Counted from the first letter of the stretch, positions 53,700 to 63,432 are shown. The stretch is DNA of 64,000 nucleotides from SKUL01 sp964487545 (GCA_964487545.1 CAZARI010000009.1:24138-88137); one strand, 5' to 3'. The notes: generated from the sequence alone by a model not told the origin. Numbers and translations: made by a program.

Positions 53700-54584
53700 A
53701 TGACGAAAAGAAAATATATCCAGATTATTGTAGCGATACTCCTACTGCTTTCGATTTTATATCTCCGCTATTTTAATTCAGCAACTTCGCAGGTGTTGTT
53801 GGAATTCAGGGCCATTCGGGCCATACTTTTGTTTGGTACTTTTTACATCATGGTGGTCATCTTCGCAAACTTGGCAAAGTATTTCTACTCAAAGCGAAAC
53901 CGCATTCCAAAAGGCAGAAGGAACAACGTTCACTTCGGAATAGAAAACATATCGAACATGTTGATTGGGATTGGCTTTTTTTTGATGCTGATCAGTTTGT
54001 TTGGGATCAATCCGATGGAGTTCATCACATCGCTAACCATTGTGGCTGCGGCCATTGCCATCCTTACCAAAGAGTATATCGTTGATTTTCTCAGCGGAAT
54101 ATACCTCAGCTTTTCCAGCATTTTCGAAATCGGCGATTATGTTAAACTCGAGAATCAAAAAGGTAAGATTCTAGAAATTAGCCTGCTAAAAGTAAAAATC
54201 TTGAACGACGACGATGATATTGTCATTATTCCCAACTCCAAAGTACACTACAACGAGATTATCAATTACACCAAGAGGGATGTGCGACTGATGTCGGTGG
54301 ATTTTCAAATTGCGCTGAAATACATCGAAAGCATCGCCGATTTAGAAAAAGAAATTATTCTATCCCTTCAGGGGTTTAGTCAGTACATCGAGCCAAAGTC
54401 ATATAACTTAAAAGTTGTTGATATGAAGATGGATCACATGGATTTGAAGTTTCAATACAAACTCAAGCAAGTTGATATGGAAATGCAGCGACGGATTCGA
54501 AAGCAAACCATGCGCGAAGTGTTTAATTTCATCTCGAGCAAAAAGGAACTCACGCTTTCGACCAGTGAAAAAGCCATATCCTAA
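53700..54584 (+). CDS. Small mechanosensitive channel (MscS family)
   Basis: The 294-residue protein has three membrane helices in its first 130 residues, the pore helix region ITSLTIVAAAIAILTKEYIV, then the beta domain: SIFEIGDYVKLENQKGKILE and the motif IVIIPNSKVHYNEIINYT. It relieves osmotic shock or transports small solutes. ATG 53700 (MTKRKYIQ) is preferred to an upstream TTG that lies within the -7 element. Confidence 0.92.
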   Translation: MTKRKYIQIIVAILLLLSILYLRYFNSATSQVLLEFRAIRAILLFGTFYIMVVIFANLAKYFYSKRNRIPKGRRNNVHFGIENISNMLIGIGFFLMLISLFGINPMEFITSLTIVAAAIAILTKEYIVDFLSGIYLSFSSIFEIGDYVKLENQKGKILEISLLKVKILNDDDDIVIIPNSKVHYNEIINYTKRDVRLMSVDFQIALKYIESIADLEKEIILSLQGFSQYIEPKSYNLKVVDMKMDHMDLKFQYKLKQVDMEMQRRIRKQTMREVFNFISSKKELTLSTSEKAIS

Positions 54585-54768
54585 GCAAATTCACACCTTC
54601 GCCAATACTTTTTATTCTAGCGCAAAAAGTGAGCAATACCGGTTGATGTAGAAGTAATTGATTCGAAAAAGGCAGCCACACTCTCAACAGATTTAATTTT
54701 TTTTTGTAAAAATCTCAGCTACTGAAGTTTAAAAGACTACCTTTACGGCTTAATTAAATAAACAATAA

Positions 54769-54960
54769 ATGAGTAACGGTACCGTAAAATTTTTCAATAA
54801 CGCCAAAGGATATGGCTTTATAACTCCAGAAGATGGAGGAAAAGATGTTTTTGTTCACATGAATGGACTTACTGACGAAATATCAGAAGGAGATAATGTG
54901 CGCTTTGATGTTGAAGAAACTCAAAAAGGCCTTAGTGCCATTAATGTGACTGTGATATAA
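54769..54960 (+). CDS. cspA: Cold-shock domain protein
   Basis: The 63-residue protein is a single cold-shock domain with RNP1 KGYGFI and RNP2 DVFVH. It binds single-stranded nucleic acid. The 184-base gap before it may hold a long 5' leader of the type by which csp mRNAs are regulated, but I see no defined structure. It ends in a strong terminator. Confidence 0.97.
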   Translation: MSNGTVKFFNNAKGYGFITPEDGGKDVFVHMNGLTDEISEGDNVRFDVEETQKGLSAINVTVI

Positions 54961-54984
54961 ATAAACACACATTGCATTTTATTG

Positions 54985-55016
54985 AAAGCCCGTCGTTTCG
55001 ACGGGCTTTTTTTATT
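54985..55016 (+). terminator. Rho-independent terminator after the cold-shock gene
   Basis: AAAGCCCGTCG (54985-54995) and CGACGGGCTTT (54999-55009) form an 11-bp stem with a three-base loop, followed by TTTTATTT. Confidence 0.93.
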
Positions 55017-55031
55017 TCAAAAGGTGAGAAA

Positions 55032-56057
55032 CTACTTTGTTTTCGTCAGTTTAAAAACATCGGAAAACAATTCATACGATCTTAACCGCGCCTGATGATC
55101 AGTCATTAAATCCTGAATAATCAATTCCTCTACCTCCAGGTCTGCTGCCAGTTGTGAAAGTTGATCGTGCACTTGATCGGCGGTTCCGGCTATAAATTTT
55201 GGTGGAATTCCGGTGCCCGGTTGGTAGCGATCCAAATTAGGCAACCCTCCCAGCAACTGCACGGCTTTATCGGGTGTAGGAATCTGCGCATCCATTTGGC
55301 CTTTTTGCAGGTTTTGGTACATAATCATCACCGGGGCAATCTGCCGACGTGCCTCTTCTTCCGTGTCGGCACAAATGGCATGAACCGATAAATAGGTTGT
55401 CGGCCTTTCAACACCGGTTGCTCCTCTTGCTGGTTCAAAGTTTTTCTGATAGTGTTTAATGATGTCTGGTGTTCCTCTTTGGTTGATGAAACCGGCAAAA
55501 ACATAAGGCAACCCGAGCTGAGCAGCCGCAGTTGCACTCCACGAACTGGAGCCGAGCAGATATAATTTCGGAATGTTGTCGATGGTGTATAAGGGAGCCT
55601 GTTGAAACGGATGATTTTCGGGAAAGTCATTTTCGAGCCAGGCAATTAACTCAACAATTTGCTGATCGGAATCTGCCCGAAACTGTTGGCTGCGATCTTG
55701 CTGCAGTGCATAATCGGTCACTGGCCCGGTGGTGGCCCTACCCGCTCCCAGATCGATTCGTCCGGGATAAAGTTCATTGAGGGTGGCAAACACTTCGGCC
55801 ACTTTTAAGGAACTGTAATGGTTGAGCAACACCGATCCCGATCCCACCCTGATGGTAGAAGTGTGAGCCGCAATGGCAGAAATCAACACTTCAGGAGCTC
55901 TTCCGGCCAGCGCTGCGGTGGCGTGATGCTCGGCAACCCAAACTCGGGTAAATCCAAGTTTTTCGATATGCTTTGCCACCTGAATGCTTTTCATCAATGC
56001 ATCGTGGCGGGTTTCACCAGGAATAACAGTAGACAAATCGACAATTGATAATTTCAT
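55032..56057 (-). CDS. Luciferase-like flavin-dependent monooxygenase (LLM class)
   Basis: The 341-residue TIM-barrel enzyme has the marks of the LLM group: AKHIEKLGFTRVWVAEHHAT near the start, VGSGSVLLNHYSSLKVAEVF and PGRIDLGAGRATTGP. It resembles the MsnO8 type. Reduced flavin and oxygen should be its co-substrates; the organic substrate is unknown. It starts 12 bases after the outer-membrane channel gene of the efflux operon and is very likely co-transcribed. Confidence 0.9.
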   Translation of the reverse strand: MKLSIVDLSTVIPGETRHDALMKSIQVAKHIEKLGFTRVWVAEHHATAALAGRAPEVLISAIAAHTSTIRVGSGSVLLNHYSSLKVAEVFATLNELYPGRIDLGAGRATTGPVTDYALQQDRSQQFRADSDQQIVELIAWLENDFPENHPFQQAPLYTIDNIPKLYLLGSSSWSATAAAQLGLPYVFAGFINQRGTPDIIKHYQKNFEPARGATGVERPTTYLSVHAICADTEEEARRQIAPVMIMYQNLQKGQMDAQIPTPDKAVQLLGGLPNLDRYQPGTGIPPKFIAGTADQVHDQLSQLAADLEVEELIIQDLMTDHQARLRSYELFSDVFKLTKTK

Positions 56058-56069
56058 AATGGATCATTT

Positions 56070-57473
56070 TTATTTCCAGCCACCACCGAGTGCCCGGTAT
56101 AATTCAACCGCCGAATTCAATCGGACGTATCGGGCCTCTACTAACTGCAATCGTGCATTCAGCGCATTTTGTCTGGCAGTAAGAACCTCAAGATAATTGG
56201 CCATACCGCTGTTGAGCAATTCTTCTGAATAACCCACTGCGGTTTCATAAGACTGGTACTCGGCACCTTTCAAAACAATGCGTTCTTCGGCCGCGTGCAT
56301 GGTATAAATGGCATCCGAGACTTCTTTCCCGGCGTTGAGAAGTGTTTGTCTGAAGTTGAGAAAAGCAATTTCTTGCTGCGTAAGCGACACCTCGTATTGC
56401 GTGCGGATGCGGCGGTTGTTCAAAATGGGTTGTGTAAGCCCTCCAATAATATTGGCAAACAGTGAATTAACGCTAAACAACTGATCAATTTCCAAACTCT
56501 GAAATCCTCCGGTTGCCGAAATGCTCAGACGCGGGTAGAATTCAGTTTTGGCCACATTGGTCAACTCAAAGGCACTGATCAGGTTTTGTTCGGCTGCTAT
56601 CACATCTGGGCGGTTTCGCAGCAGTTGCACCGGATAGCCCGTTTGCTTTTCATCGATTTGGACGGCCTGTTCTTCGATATTAGATCGCTCCATGCTTCCC
56701 GCCTCTTTGCCCAGCAACACCGACAAGGTATTTTCGAGCAACGCAATATTTTGCTGCATACTTACCCACTGCGCTTTGGCCGAATACAACTGCGCATCGG
56801 TTTGAACAACGGCCAACTCGGTAACTACACCGGCATCCTTCAGCGCGCGGGTAGTTTCCAGACTACTCTCGCGGTTAGCTACAGTAACTTCCAGTATGCG
56901 GAGCTGCTCATCAAACGACAACAACTGAAAATAAAGCGACGATATGCGCGAAATCAACTGGGTTTTCACTGCCTGATGTGCGGCTACCGACTGAAGAAAC
57001 CCAGCCTCCGCAGCGCGGCGTGTGCTTCGGATTCTACCCCAAACATCGGCCTCCCACGACAGCGTTCCGGTGAGATCATACTGGGTAATTCCGCCATCGA
57101 AAAACGCCCCAAACTGGCTGTTGTTTGAAAGCTGCTGATGAGAAACCTGAAAACCGGCATTGAGTGAAGGCAGGTTTCCGGCTTTTCCTTGCTTAAAATA
57201 GGCCTCTGCCGCCACCAGCCTTTGCAGTGCAACACGTATATCGATATTGTTCTCCAGCCCGTAGTTGATGTGCTGAATGAGAATGGGATCAGTAAAAATT
57301 TCCTGCCACGATACTTCTGCCAGCGAAACACTGTCCTCTGGAAGCATATCGGTGCGAAAGTAATCTTCATTGATCACTTCGGGACGGTGATAATCCTTAG
57401 CCACAAAACAACCCTGCACGGTAAGAGCCATCACCGGAATCACCAGTAGTCTTATTATTTTGTTTGCTTGCAT
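56070..57473 (-). CDS. Outer-membrane factor of RND efflux system (NodT/OprM family)
   Basis: The 467-residue protein has a lipoprotein signal ending TVQGCF and the OMF repeat pattern: NIDIRVALQRLVAAEAYFKQ, then LSWEADVWGRIRSTRRAAEA, LRNRPDVIAAEQNLISAFE and YLEVLTARQNALNARLQL. It forms the TolC-like exit duct. The ATG 57473 (MQANKIIRLL) lies one base after the pump gene's stop; earlier in-frame ATGs at 57485 and 57506 would overlap that gene. Confidence 0.93.
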   Translation of the reverse strand: MQANKIIRLLVIPVMALTVQGCFVAKDYHRPEVINEDYFRTDMLPEDSVSLAEVSWQEIFTDPILIQHINYGLENNIDIRVALQRLVAAEAYFKQGKAGNLPSLNAGFQVSHQQLSNNSQFGAFFDGGITQYDLTGTLSWEADVWGRIRSTRRAAEAGFLQSVAAHQAVKTQLISRISSLYFQLLSFDEQLRILEVTVANRESSLETTRALKDAGVVTELAVVQTDAQLYSAKAQWVSMQQNIALLENTLSVLLGKEAGSMERSNIEEQAVQIDEKQTGYPVQLLRNRPDVIAAEQNLISAFELTNVAKTEFYPRLSISATGGFQSLEIDQLFSVNSLFANIIGGLTQPILNNRRIRTQYEVSLTQQEIAFLNFRQTLLNAGKEVSDAIYTMHAAEERIVLKGAEYQSYETAVGYSEELLNSGMANYLEVLTARQNALNARLQLVEARYVRLNSAVELYRALGGGWK

Positions 57474-57474
57474 T

Positions 57475-60400
57475 TTAATTCTCATTATCGTTTGAAACAA
57501 CTTCAACGGCAGGTTTTCTGCTGATTTTTTCCTGAATCCACTGAAAAAAGATGTACAACAATGGAATCACAAATACGCCGAGCACAGTACCGACCAACAG
57601 ACCACCAACAGCGCCGGTTCCGATAGATCGGTTACCTTCGGCTCCGATTCCTCCTGCAAAAACCAGTGGCAACAAGCCGATAATAAATGCAAATGAGGTC
57701 ATTAAAATGGGGCGTAGGCGCACCCGGGCTCCTTCAAACGCTGCCTCGGCAATAGAGTATCCGGCCCTGCGACGCTGCATGGCAAATTCTACAATCAGAA
57801 TGGCATTTTTAGCCAGCAGCCCAAGCAGCATGATGAGTGCAACCTGAAAGTAAATATTGGCCTCAAGCCCGGTAAAGTAAGTAGTGACATACGCCCCCAT
57901 AATTCCAATCGGAAGTGAAAACAGTACCGCCAGCGGAATCAGGTAACTCTCATACTGTGCAGCCAAAATAAAGTACACGAACAAAATGCTCAGGATGATG
58001 ATAAATACCGTTTGGTTTCCTGCATTGATTTCTTCTCGTGTGAGACCAGAATAATCCACTGAAAAGTTAGCCGGTAAATTTGCAGAGACCTCTTGCACTG
58101 CCCTAATCGCATCACCCGAGGAATATCCAGCCGCTGCGGCACCGTTTACGGTTGCTGAATTAAACAGGTTGAATCGCGTTACTTCCTGCGGACCGTAGAC
58201 CCGTTTGAGTGTTACAAACTCGGTGATCGGCGCCATTTCTCCACGGTCATTTCGGACATAGAGCGAATTGAGATCATCTTCGCGGGCGCGATCCTCGGGC
58301 AAAGCTTGAACAAACACACGATATTGCTTTCCAAAGCGGGCAAAATCAGCCGCATAAATGCCGCCGATATAACCCTGAAGGGTGGTAAAGATACTGCTCA
58401 CCGAAACGCCGGCCTCTTTGGCTTTGGGCACATTGAGCTCAATTTCGTATTGTGGATAATTGGTATTGAACGAACTCTGCGCATACTGAATTTCCGGGCG
58501 GGCCATCAACTCTCCCAGATAATCTTTGGTCACCTCATCCAAATCGGAGAAACTACCGCCAAAGCGATCGAGCACTTGCACCTCGAAACCAGAAGTGGCG
58601 CCAAAGCCAGGAATACTCGGCGGAGCGAAAAACAGAATATTGGCATCGGGAATCGTTGCCGCCGCTCCATACATTTTAGCGATAATAGCATCGGAAGAAA
58701 GGCTGTCGGCATCGCGGTCTTCCCACGAGTCAAGTTTCAAAAATCCGATTCCGTAGTTGCTACCGGCTCCTGAAATCAAACTAAAACCATTTACCATCGA
58801 TCCTCCCGAAAAGCCCGGAATCTGTATCAATTCGTTAAATAGCTCTTGCGTAATCTGCGCCGTTCTATCGAGAGAGGCACCTGCTGGCAATTCAATGTTG
58901 GCGAACACCATTCCGCGGTCTTCGTTGGGCACAAATCCGGTTGGCGTCACCTCTGCCGTCCACCATATTCCACCAATGGCCGCCAGCAATATCAATGGCG
59001 TAATCCATTTGAAACGAAACAAAAATCGCAATGATCCAACATACCGGCGTGTGGTTACGTCGAATGCTTTATTAAAGGAGCCGAAAAAACGCTGCATCAA
59101 CCCTTTGTTTTCATCCTCTTTATGCGGCTTCAAAAACAGCGCACACAATGCCGGACTCAGGGTTAAAGCGTTTACCGCTGATATGGCAATGGCCACCATC
59201 AGTGTTACCCCAAACTGCTCGTAGAAAACACCCGTAGGTCCACTGATAAAAGTGACAGGAATAAAAACAGCCCCCATCACCAGGGTAATCGAAATAATTG
59301 CACCGGTGATTTCTTCCATTGCAGTGTAGGTGGCTTTGAGCGGACTTTTTTCGCCACCCTCGAGCTTGGCGTGCACCGCTTCGACCACCACAATGGCATC
59401 GTCCACCACAATTCCAATGGCCAACACCAGTGCAAACAAAGTGAGAAGGTTCACCGAATAGCCAAACATATTCAAGAAGAAGAAAGTACCGACAATGGAA
59501 ACCGGAACGGCAATGGCGGGAATAAGCGTTGAGCGAAAATCCTGTAGGAAAATAAATACCACCAGAAAGACCAGAATAAAGGCTTCTATCAGGGTCACCA
59601 CCACTTTTTGAATCGATGCATTGAGGAACTCGTTGGTATCGAAATTCACGAGGATAGACAGTCCGGTGGGGAAATTCTGCTCCAGTTCATCCATTTTTTC
59701 GTGGATATTCTCGATGATTTCCTTGGCGTTTGAACCCGGGGTTTGATAAACTGCCATACTCACACCGGGGCGGTTGTTGGTGTAGGACATCACTGTATAA
59801 CCTTCGGCGCCCAGCTCGATTTCTGCCACATCTTTGAGTTGGAGAAACTGTCCGTTTCCGAGCGCTTTGATGACAATGTTTTCGTATTCTGCTTCGGTTT
59901 TAAATCGCCCGCCGTATTTGATGATGTATTCAAAAGACTCGGCGTTGTTCTGCCCCAGAGCACCGGCAGCGGCTTCAAGACTTTGTTCGTTAATAGCGCC
60001 AATGACATCCGAAGGCATCAGGTTGTATGCTGCCAATTTTTCTGGCTGAAGCCAGATGCGCATCGCGTAGTTTTTTGAGCCGAAGACGCTCACATCGCCC
60101 ACCCCGTTGATTCGCTTCAATTCAGGTAAAACATTTATATTCAGGTAGTTTTGAATATAGGTTGCGTCGTAATCGTCGTTATGAGAAAGTACGGTAAGAA
60201 ACATCAACGCACTGGTTTGTTGCTTTTCCGTAATTACTCCCGACTGAGTCACTTCTCGCGGCAGCAGGGGTGCAGCACGAGCCACTCGGTTTTGCACGTT
60301 GACCGCGGCAATATCTGGATCCACCCCTTGATCGAAGAAAACATTGATTTCGGCACGACCGTTATTACTTGCTGTAGAAGTAATGTAGGTCATATTCTCT

Positions 60401-60615
60401 ACACCATTTATCTGCTCCTCGATAGGGATAATCACACTCTGCAACACCGTTTCGGCATTGGCTCCCGGATAGTTGGCCTGCACTTTTACGGTGGGTGGCG
60501 CAATGTCGGGATACTGCGTTACAGGCAGGTTTGATAAACCCAACACGCCCAAAAGCAGAATGATAATGGAAACTACGGTCGATAAAACCGGTCTTTCTAT
60601 AAATTTCTTCAGCAT
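57475..60615 (-). CDS. RND multidrug efflux pump, AcrB-type (HAE1)
   Basis: The 1046-residue inner-membrane pump is of standard length. It begins MLKKFIERPVLSTVVSIIIL and continues with LPVTQYPDIAPPTVKVQANY, as in AcrB. The proton-relay Asp pair of TM4 is in GIVVDDAIVVVEAVHAKLEG. The twelve helices and two periplasmic loops are complete. The ATG 60615 lies seven bases after the adaptor's stop; the longer frame would run into the adaptor gene. It should export drugs or other amphiphiles. Confidence 0.97.
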   Translation of the reverse strand: MLKKFIERPVLSTVVSIIILLLGVLGLSNLPVTQYPDIAPPTVKVQANYPGANAETVLQSVIIPIEEQINGVENMTYITSTASNNGRAEINVFFDQGVDPDIAAVNVQNRVARAAPLLPREVTQSGVITEKQQTSALMFLTVLSHNDDYDATYIQNYLNINVLPELKRINGVGDVSVFGSKNYAMRIWLQPEKLAAYNLMPSDVIGAINEQSLEAAAGALGQNNAESFEYIIKYGGRFKTEAEYENIVIKALGNGQFLQLKDVAEIELGAEGYTVMSYTNNRPGVSMAVYQTPGSNAKEIIENIHEKMDELEQNFPTGLSILVNFDTNEFLNASIQKVVVTLIEAFILVFLVVFIFLQDFRSTLIPAIAVPVSIVGTFFFLNMFGYSVNLLTLFALVLAIGIVVDDAIVVVEAVHAKLEGGEKSPLKATYTAMEEITGAIISITLVMGAVFIPVTFISGPTGVFYEQFGVTLMVAIAISAVNALTLSPALCALFLKPHKEDENKGLMQRFFGSFNKAFDVTTRRYVGSLRFLFRFKWITPLILLAAIGGIWWTAEVTPTGFVPNEDRGMVFANIELPAGASLDRTAQITQELFNELIQIPGFSGGSMVNGFSLISGAGSNYGIGFLKLDSWEDRDADSLSSDAIIAKMYGAAATIPDANILFFAPPSIPGFGATSGFEVQVLDRFGGSFSDLDEVTKDYLGELMARPEIQYAQSSFNTNYPQYEIELNVPKAKEAGVSVSSIFTTLQGYIGGIYAADFARFGKQYRVFVQALPEDRAREDDLNSLYVRNDRGEMAPITEFVTLKRVYGPQEVTRFNLFNSATVNGAAAAGYSSGDAIRAVQEVSANLPANFSVDYSGLTREEINAGNQTVFIIILSILFVYFILAAQYESYLIPLAVLFSLPIGIMGAYVTTYFTGLEANIYFQVALIMLLGLLAKNAILIVEFAMQRRRAGYSIAEAAFEGARVRLRPILMTSFAFIIGLLPLVFAGGIGAEGNRSIGTGAVGGLLVGTVLGVFVIPLLYIFFQWIQEKISRKPAVEVVSNDNEN

Positions 60616-60622
60616 TAGCTTG

Positions 60623-61735
60623 CTATTTAAAAACGACTTTGATGGGGTTGGCGATGCTATCAAACGGAAGTGGCTGCGGCACAATAGGCGATCGGTCGCG
60701 TAATCGGTCAATTCCCTTGGCCACAATTTTGTCGCCGGCATTAATTCCCGAAGAAACCACAATCATGTTGTCTATTCGATCTTGCACACCAATGGTTGTA
60801 GCTACGGCCACGGTATCACCTAAAACCTGATATACGTACACCCTACCCTGTCGCTCAAAAGTGGTTATTTCGGGCACCAGCGGAACGTTGTCATATACTT
60901 TTGGAATGCGAATCCGGCCACTGTTACCGCTGGCCAGAATGCGATTGGGATTAGGGAAAACCGCTCTAAACTGAACTGTTCCGGTGGTTGGATTTACCTG
61001 TCCTGATACAGTTTGAATGGTTCCTTTGTGTTCATAAACCGTGTCGTTAACCAGCAGCAACTCAACAACCGGAAAGTTTTCGATTTTTTGGTTCAGGTTA
61101 TCGCCGGGCGTTTTCTGGATAAAATCGAGGTACTCGCGCTCGTTCATCGCAAAAAAAGCGTACACCTCATCTACATCGGCAACGGTTGTGAGCGGCGTCG
61201 GATCGGACGGACTGATCAATGTTCCTTGCCGGAAATTAATGGTTCCAACATAACCGTCAACCGGGCTTTTGATCACCGCATAATCAATGCTGGCCATAAT
61301 ACTGTTGTACGAAGCCTTTGCTTGTGCCAATCGCGCCTGGGCGGTTTGCAATTGCACATCGCTGACAATTTCTCGCTCAACGAGTGGCTTCAACCGATCC
61401 ACTTCTACCTGTGCGGCATTCACATTGGCTTCTGCGGCGCCAGCTTCTTGAGACAGCGTTTGTGTTTCGAGCCTAAAAAGCGGCTGCCCCTTTCGCACTT
61501 TTTCTCCCTCATCTACCCGCACTTCGGTGATGTAGCCAGATACTTTGGCACGAACATCACTGGTCACCACGCCTTCAAGACTGGCCGGATATGATGAGTA
61601 GCCGGTGATGGATTGGTTGGGCACTTCTACAACGGGCAATGTGGGGATCATCGTTGGCCGCTGCTGGTTTTTAGTGCCGCACGAGGCAAAAAACAATACT
61701 CCGAACAGGAGCAAAACTAATCGGGATTTTTTCAT
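60623..61735 (-). CDS. RND efflux periplasmic adaptor (MFP)
   Basis: The 370-residue lipoprotein (signal ending LFFASCG) has the adaptor layout: lipoyl half-motifs SDVRAKVSGYITEVRVDEG and PVDGYVGTINFRQG around a helical hairpin (AEANVNAAQVEVDRLKPLVE), then beta-barrel and membrane-proximal domains. It joins pump and outer-membrane duct. It follows the TetR gene by 45 bases. Confidence 0.95.
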   Translation of the reverse strand: MKKSRLVLLLFGVLFFASCGTKNQQRPTMIPTLPVVEVPNQSITGYSSYPASLEGVVTSDVRAKVSGYITEVRVDEGEKVRKGQPLFRLETQTLSQEAGAAEANVNAAQVEVDRLKPLVEREIVSDVQLQTAQARLAQAKASYNSIMASIDYAVIKSPVDGYVGTINFRQGTLISPSDPTPLTTVADVDEVYAFFAMNEREYLDFIQKTPGDNLNQKIENFPVVELLLVNDTVYEHKGTIQTVSGQVNPTTGTVQFRAVFPNPNRILASGNSGRIRIPKVYDNVPLVPEITTFERQGRVYVYQVLGDTVAVATTIGVQDRIDNMIVVSSGINAGDKIVAKGIDRLRDRSPIVPQPLPFDSIANPIKVVFK

Positions 61736-61780
61736 AAAATCAGTAAATAGCGTTTTGTATGTAGATGATGGATGAAGTCA

Positions 61781-62344
61781 TTATTTTCCGGAGATACCTG
61801 ACCAAACCATTTCTACTACTTGGTCGATGTCTTCGTTATTTAGTGGCTCATTGCCGAATTGATGTAATTTGGCTTGAGAAACTCCAGTTCCGATGACGTG
61901 TATCATTAATATGTCGGGCCGGATTTCGCGCAACACTCCATTTTGGATCCCCGATACCAGGAAATCGTATAGCGGCCGATCCTGAGAATCTTCGTGAAGT
62001 TTGTGCTGATTGAATGGGGAATTGACGTACTGTTCAAAAAAAAGCAACAGACTGGTGTTTTCGGAATAAAAGCGAAATACACTTTTCCACATCCTGACAA
62101 ACTTCTCTTTAAAAGTGCCCTCCACCGAAAGCGCATGACTCACAACATCTAACACACGTTGGCGATTGTAAGCGTACAATTCGCAGATGAGATGCTCTTT
62201 GCTTTCGAAGTAATGGTAGATCGTGCCCGTGGCCACGTCGGCATTCTTTGCCACCTGACTCATCGGAGTTCCATGAAAACCGTGGTCGCGGATGAGCTCC
62301 AGCGCACTTTTGAAAATAGCTTTCTTTTTATCTGAAACTTCCAT
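61781..62344 (-). CDS. TetR/AcrR family regulator
   Basis: The 187-residue protein has the TetR N-terminal helix-turn-helix: IRDHGFHGTPMSQVAKNADV and TGTIYHYFESKEHLICELY. The C-terminal part is the variable ligand-binding domain. It is the first gene of the efflux operon and sits just behind a palindromic operator, so it probably represses itself and the pump. The inducer is unknown. Confidence 0.93.
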   Translation of the reverse strand: MEVSDKKKAIFKSALELIRDHGFHGTPMSQVAKNADVATGTIYHYFESKEHLICELYAYNRQRVLDVVSHALSVEGTFKEKFVRMWKSVFRFYSENTSLLLFFEQYVNSPFNQHKLHEDSQDRPLYDFLVSGIQNGVLREIRPDILMIHVIGTGVSQAKLHQFGNEPLNNEDIDQVVEMVWSGISGK

Positions 62345-62370
62345 ACTTTATTCGTTCTGCTTCTCATTAG

Positions 62371-62388
62371 ACCGAACGTTCATTCGGT
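62371..62388. promoter_or_regulatory. Candidate TetR operator
   Basis: ACCGAA-CGTTCA-TTCGGT is a perfect 6-bp inverted repeat with a six-base spacer; inside it GAACGTTC is itself palindromic. It lies between the -7 element and the tetR ATG, where bound protein would block transcription. Confidence 0.65.
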
Positions 62389-62391
62389 TTG

Positions 62392-62399
62392 CAAATATA
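62392..62399 (-). promoter_or_regulatory. -7 element of the tetR-efflux operon
   Basis: On the minus strand the bases read TATATTTG, an exact TAnnTTTG. It is three bases upstream of the operator and 47 bases before the tetR ATG. No TTG was found at a suitable distance. Confidence 0.55.
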
Positions 62400-62604
62400 A
62401 GTTGTAATACATAAGAAGTGGTCGGTATGGACCATCATAAATTCATAAAAATTCACAATTGGCTTACCTCAGAAAAAACGCATACTCCTTATTGCTCCCC
62501 AGAAGTAGGTGCGTGTTTGCCCGAAACGCGCTAAGGAGAGTCACAAAAAAGGGATAAGTTTGTATTTCGGTAGAAAGAATCACCGGAATTAAATCGTTTG
62601 AAAT

Positions 62605-63432
62605 ATGAATTCTAAGCTTCTGTTGTTCGTTGGCGCGCTGTGTTTTTCGGCACTGATCTGGGCTCCGGCAAAAGCGACAAATCAAAATACTTTTAGTGAT
62701 CATAACCCAAATTCAGATAGAAAAATGAAAGTTGAAATATGGAGTGATGTAATGTGTCCGTTTTGTTACATCGGCAAAAGAAAATTTGAAAAGGCACTGA
62801 ATCAGTTTGCAGATAAAAACCAAATTGAACTGGAGTGGAAAAGTTTTCAGCTCTCGCCTGACTTAAAAACCAATACTGAGATTTCGGTTCATGAATTTCT
62901 TGCCACGCACAAAGGCATGAGCATGGAACAGGCCAAAGGAATGAACGATCAAGTTACGCAGATGGCCGCTCAGGAAGGACTCGTTTACGACTTTGATCGC
63001 GCGGTGGTGGCCAATTCTTTTAACGCCCATCGGTTTGCACATTACGCCAAAACGCAGGGCAAGCAAGACGATGCCGAAGAATTACTTTTCCGTGCCTACT
63101 TTACCGATGGAAAAAACATCGATGATTATGAAACCCTGATCGCCCTGGGCAAAAGTATCGGATTGAATACGGCAGGCGTGCGAGAGGCGCTTGAAAGTGG
63201 GAAATTTGCCGATGCGGTTCACTCGGATATTCGCGAAGCCACCGAGATTGGTGTGAGCGGCGTGCCCTTTTTCGTATTCAACCGAAAGTATGCTGTTTCG
63301 GGAGCTCAGCCCGTAGAAGTGTTTTCTGAAACGCTGAAAAAATCATTTGAAGAATGGCAGGTTGAAAATCCGAAACCCAAATTAAACGTGGTAGAAGGCA
63401 ACGTTTGTAAACCCGACGGATCGTGCGATTAA
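62605..63432 (+). CDS. FrnE-like DsbA-family oxidoreductase with export signal
   Basis: The 275-residue protein holds a DsbA-fold domain with active site Cys51-Pro-Phe-Cys54 in DVMCPFCYIGKRKFEKAL and FNAHRFAHYAKTQG, as in FrnE. The cis-Pro loop is GVSGVPFFVFN. The C-terminus adds a second Cys pair (VCKPDGSCD), typical of FrnE. The first 25 residues form a signal peptide (KLLLFVGALCFSALIWAPAKA), whereas FrnE is usually cytoplasmic. An internal ATG at 62725 would give the cytoplasmic form. Confidence 0.88.
   Translation: MNSKLLLFVGALCFSALIWAPAKATNQNTFSDHNPNSDRKMKVEIWSDVMCPFCYIGKRKFEKALNQFADKNQIELEWKSFQLSPDLKTNTEISVHEFLATHKGMSMEQAKGMNDQVTQMAAQEGLVYDFDRAVVANSFNAHRFAHYAKTQGKQDDAEELLFRAYFTDGKNIDDYETLIALGKSIGLNTAGVREALESGKFADAVHSDIREATEIGVSGVPFFVFNRKYAVSGAQPVEVFSETLKKSFEEWQVENPKPKLNVVEGNVCKPDGSCD

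Noticed and set aside
58306..58773. Plus-strand 155-codon open frame inside the RND pump gene
   Set aside because: It is antisense to a well-conserved pump sequence and has no domain, signal or promoter.
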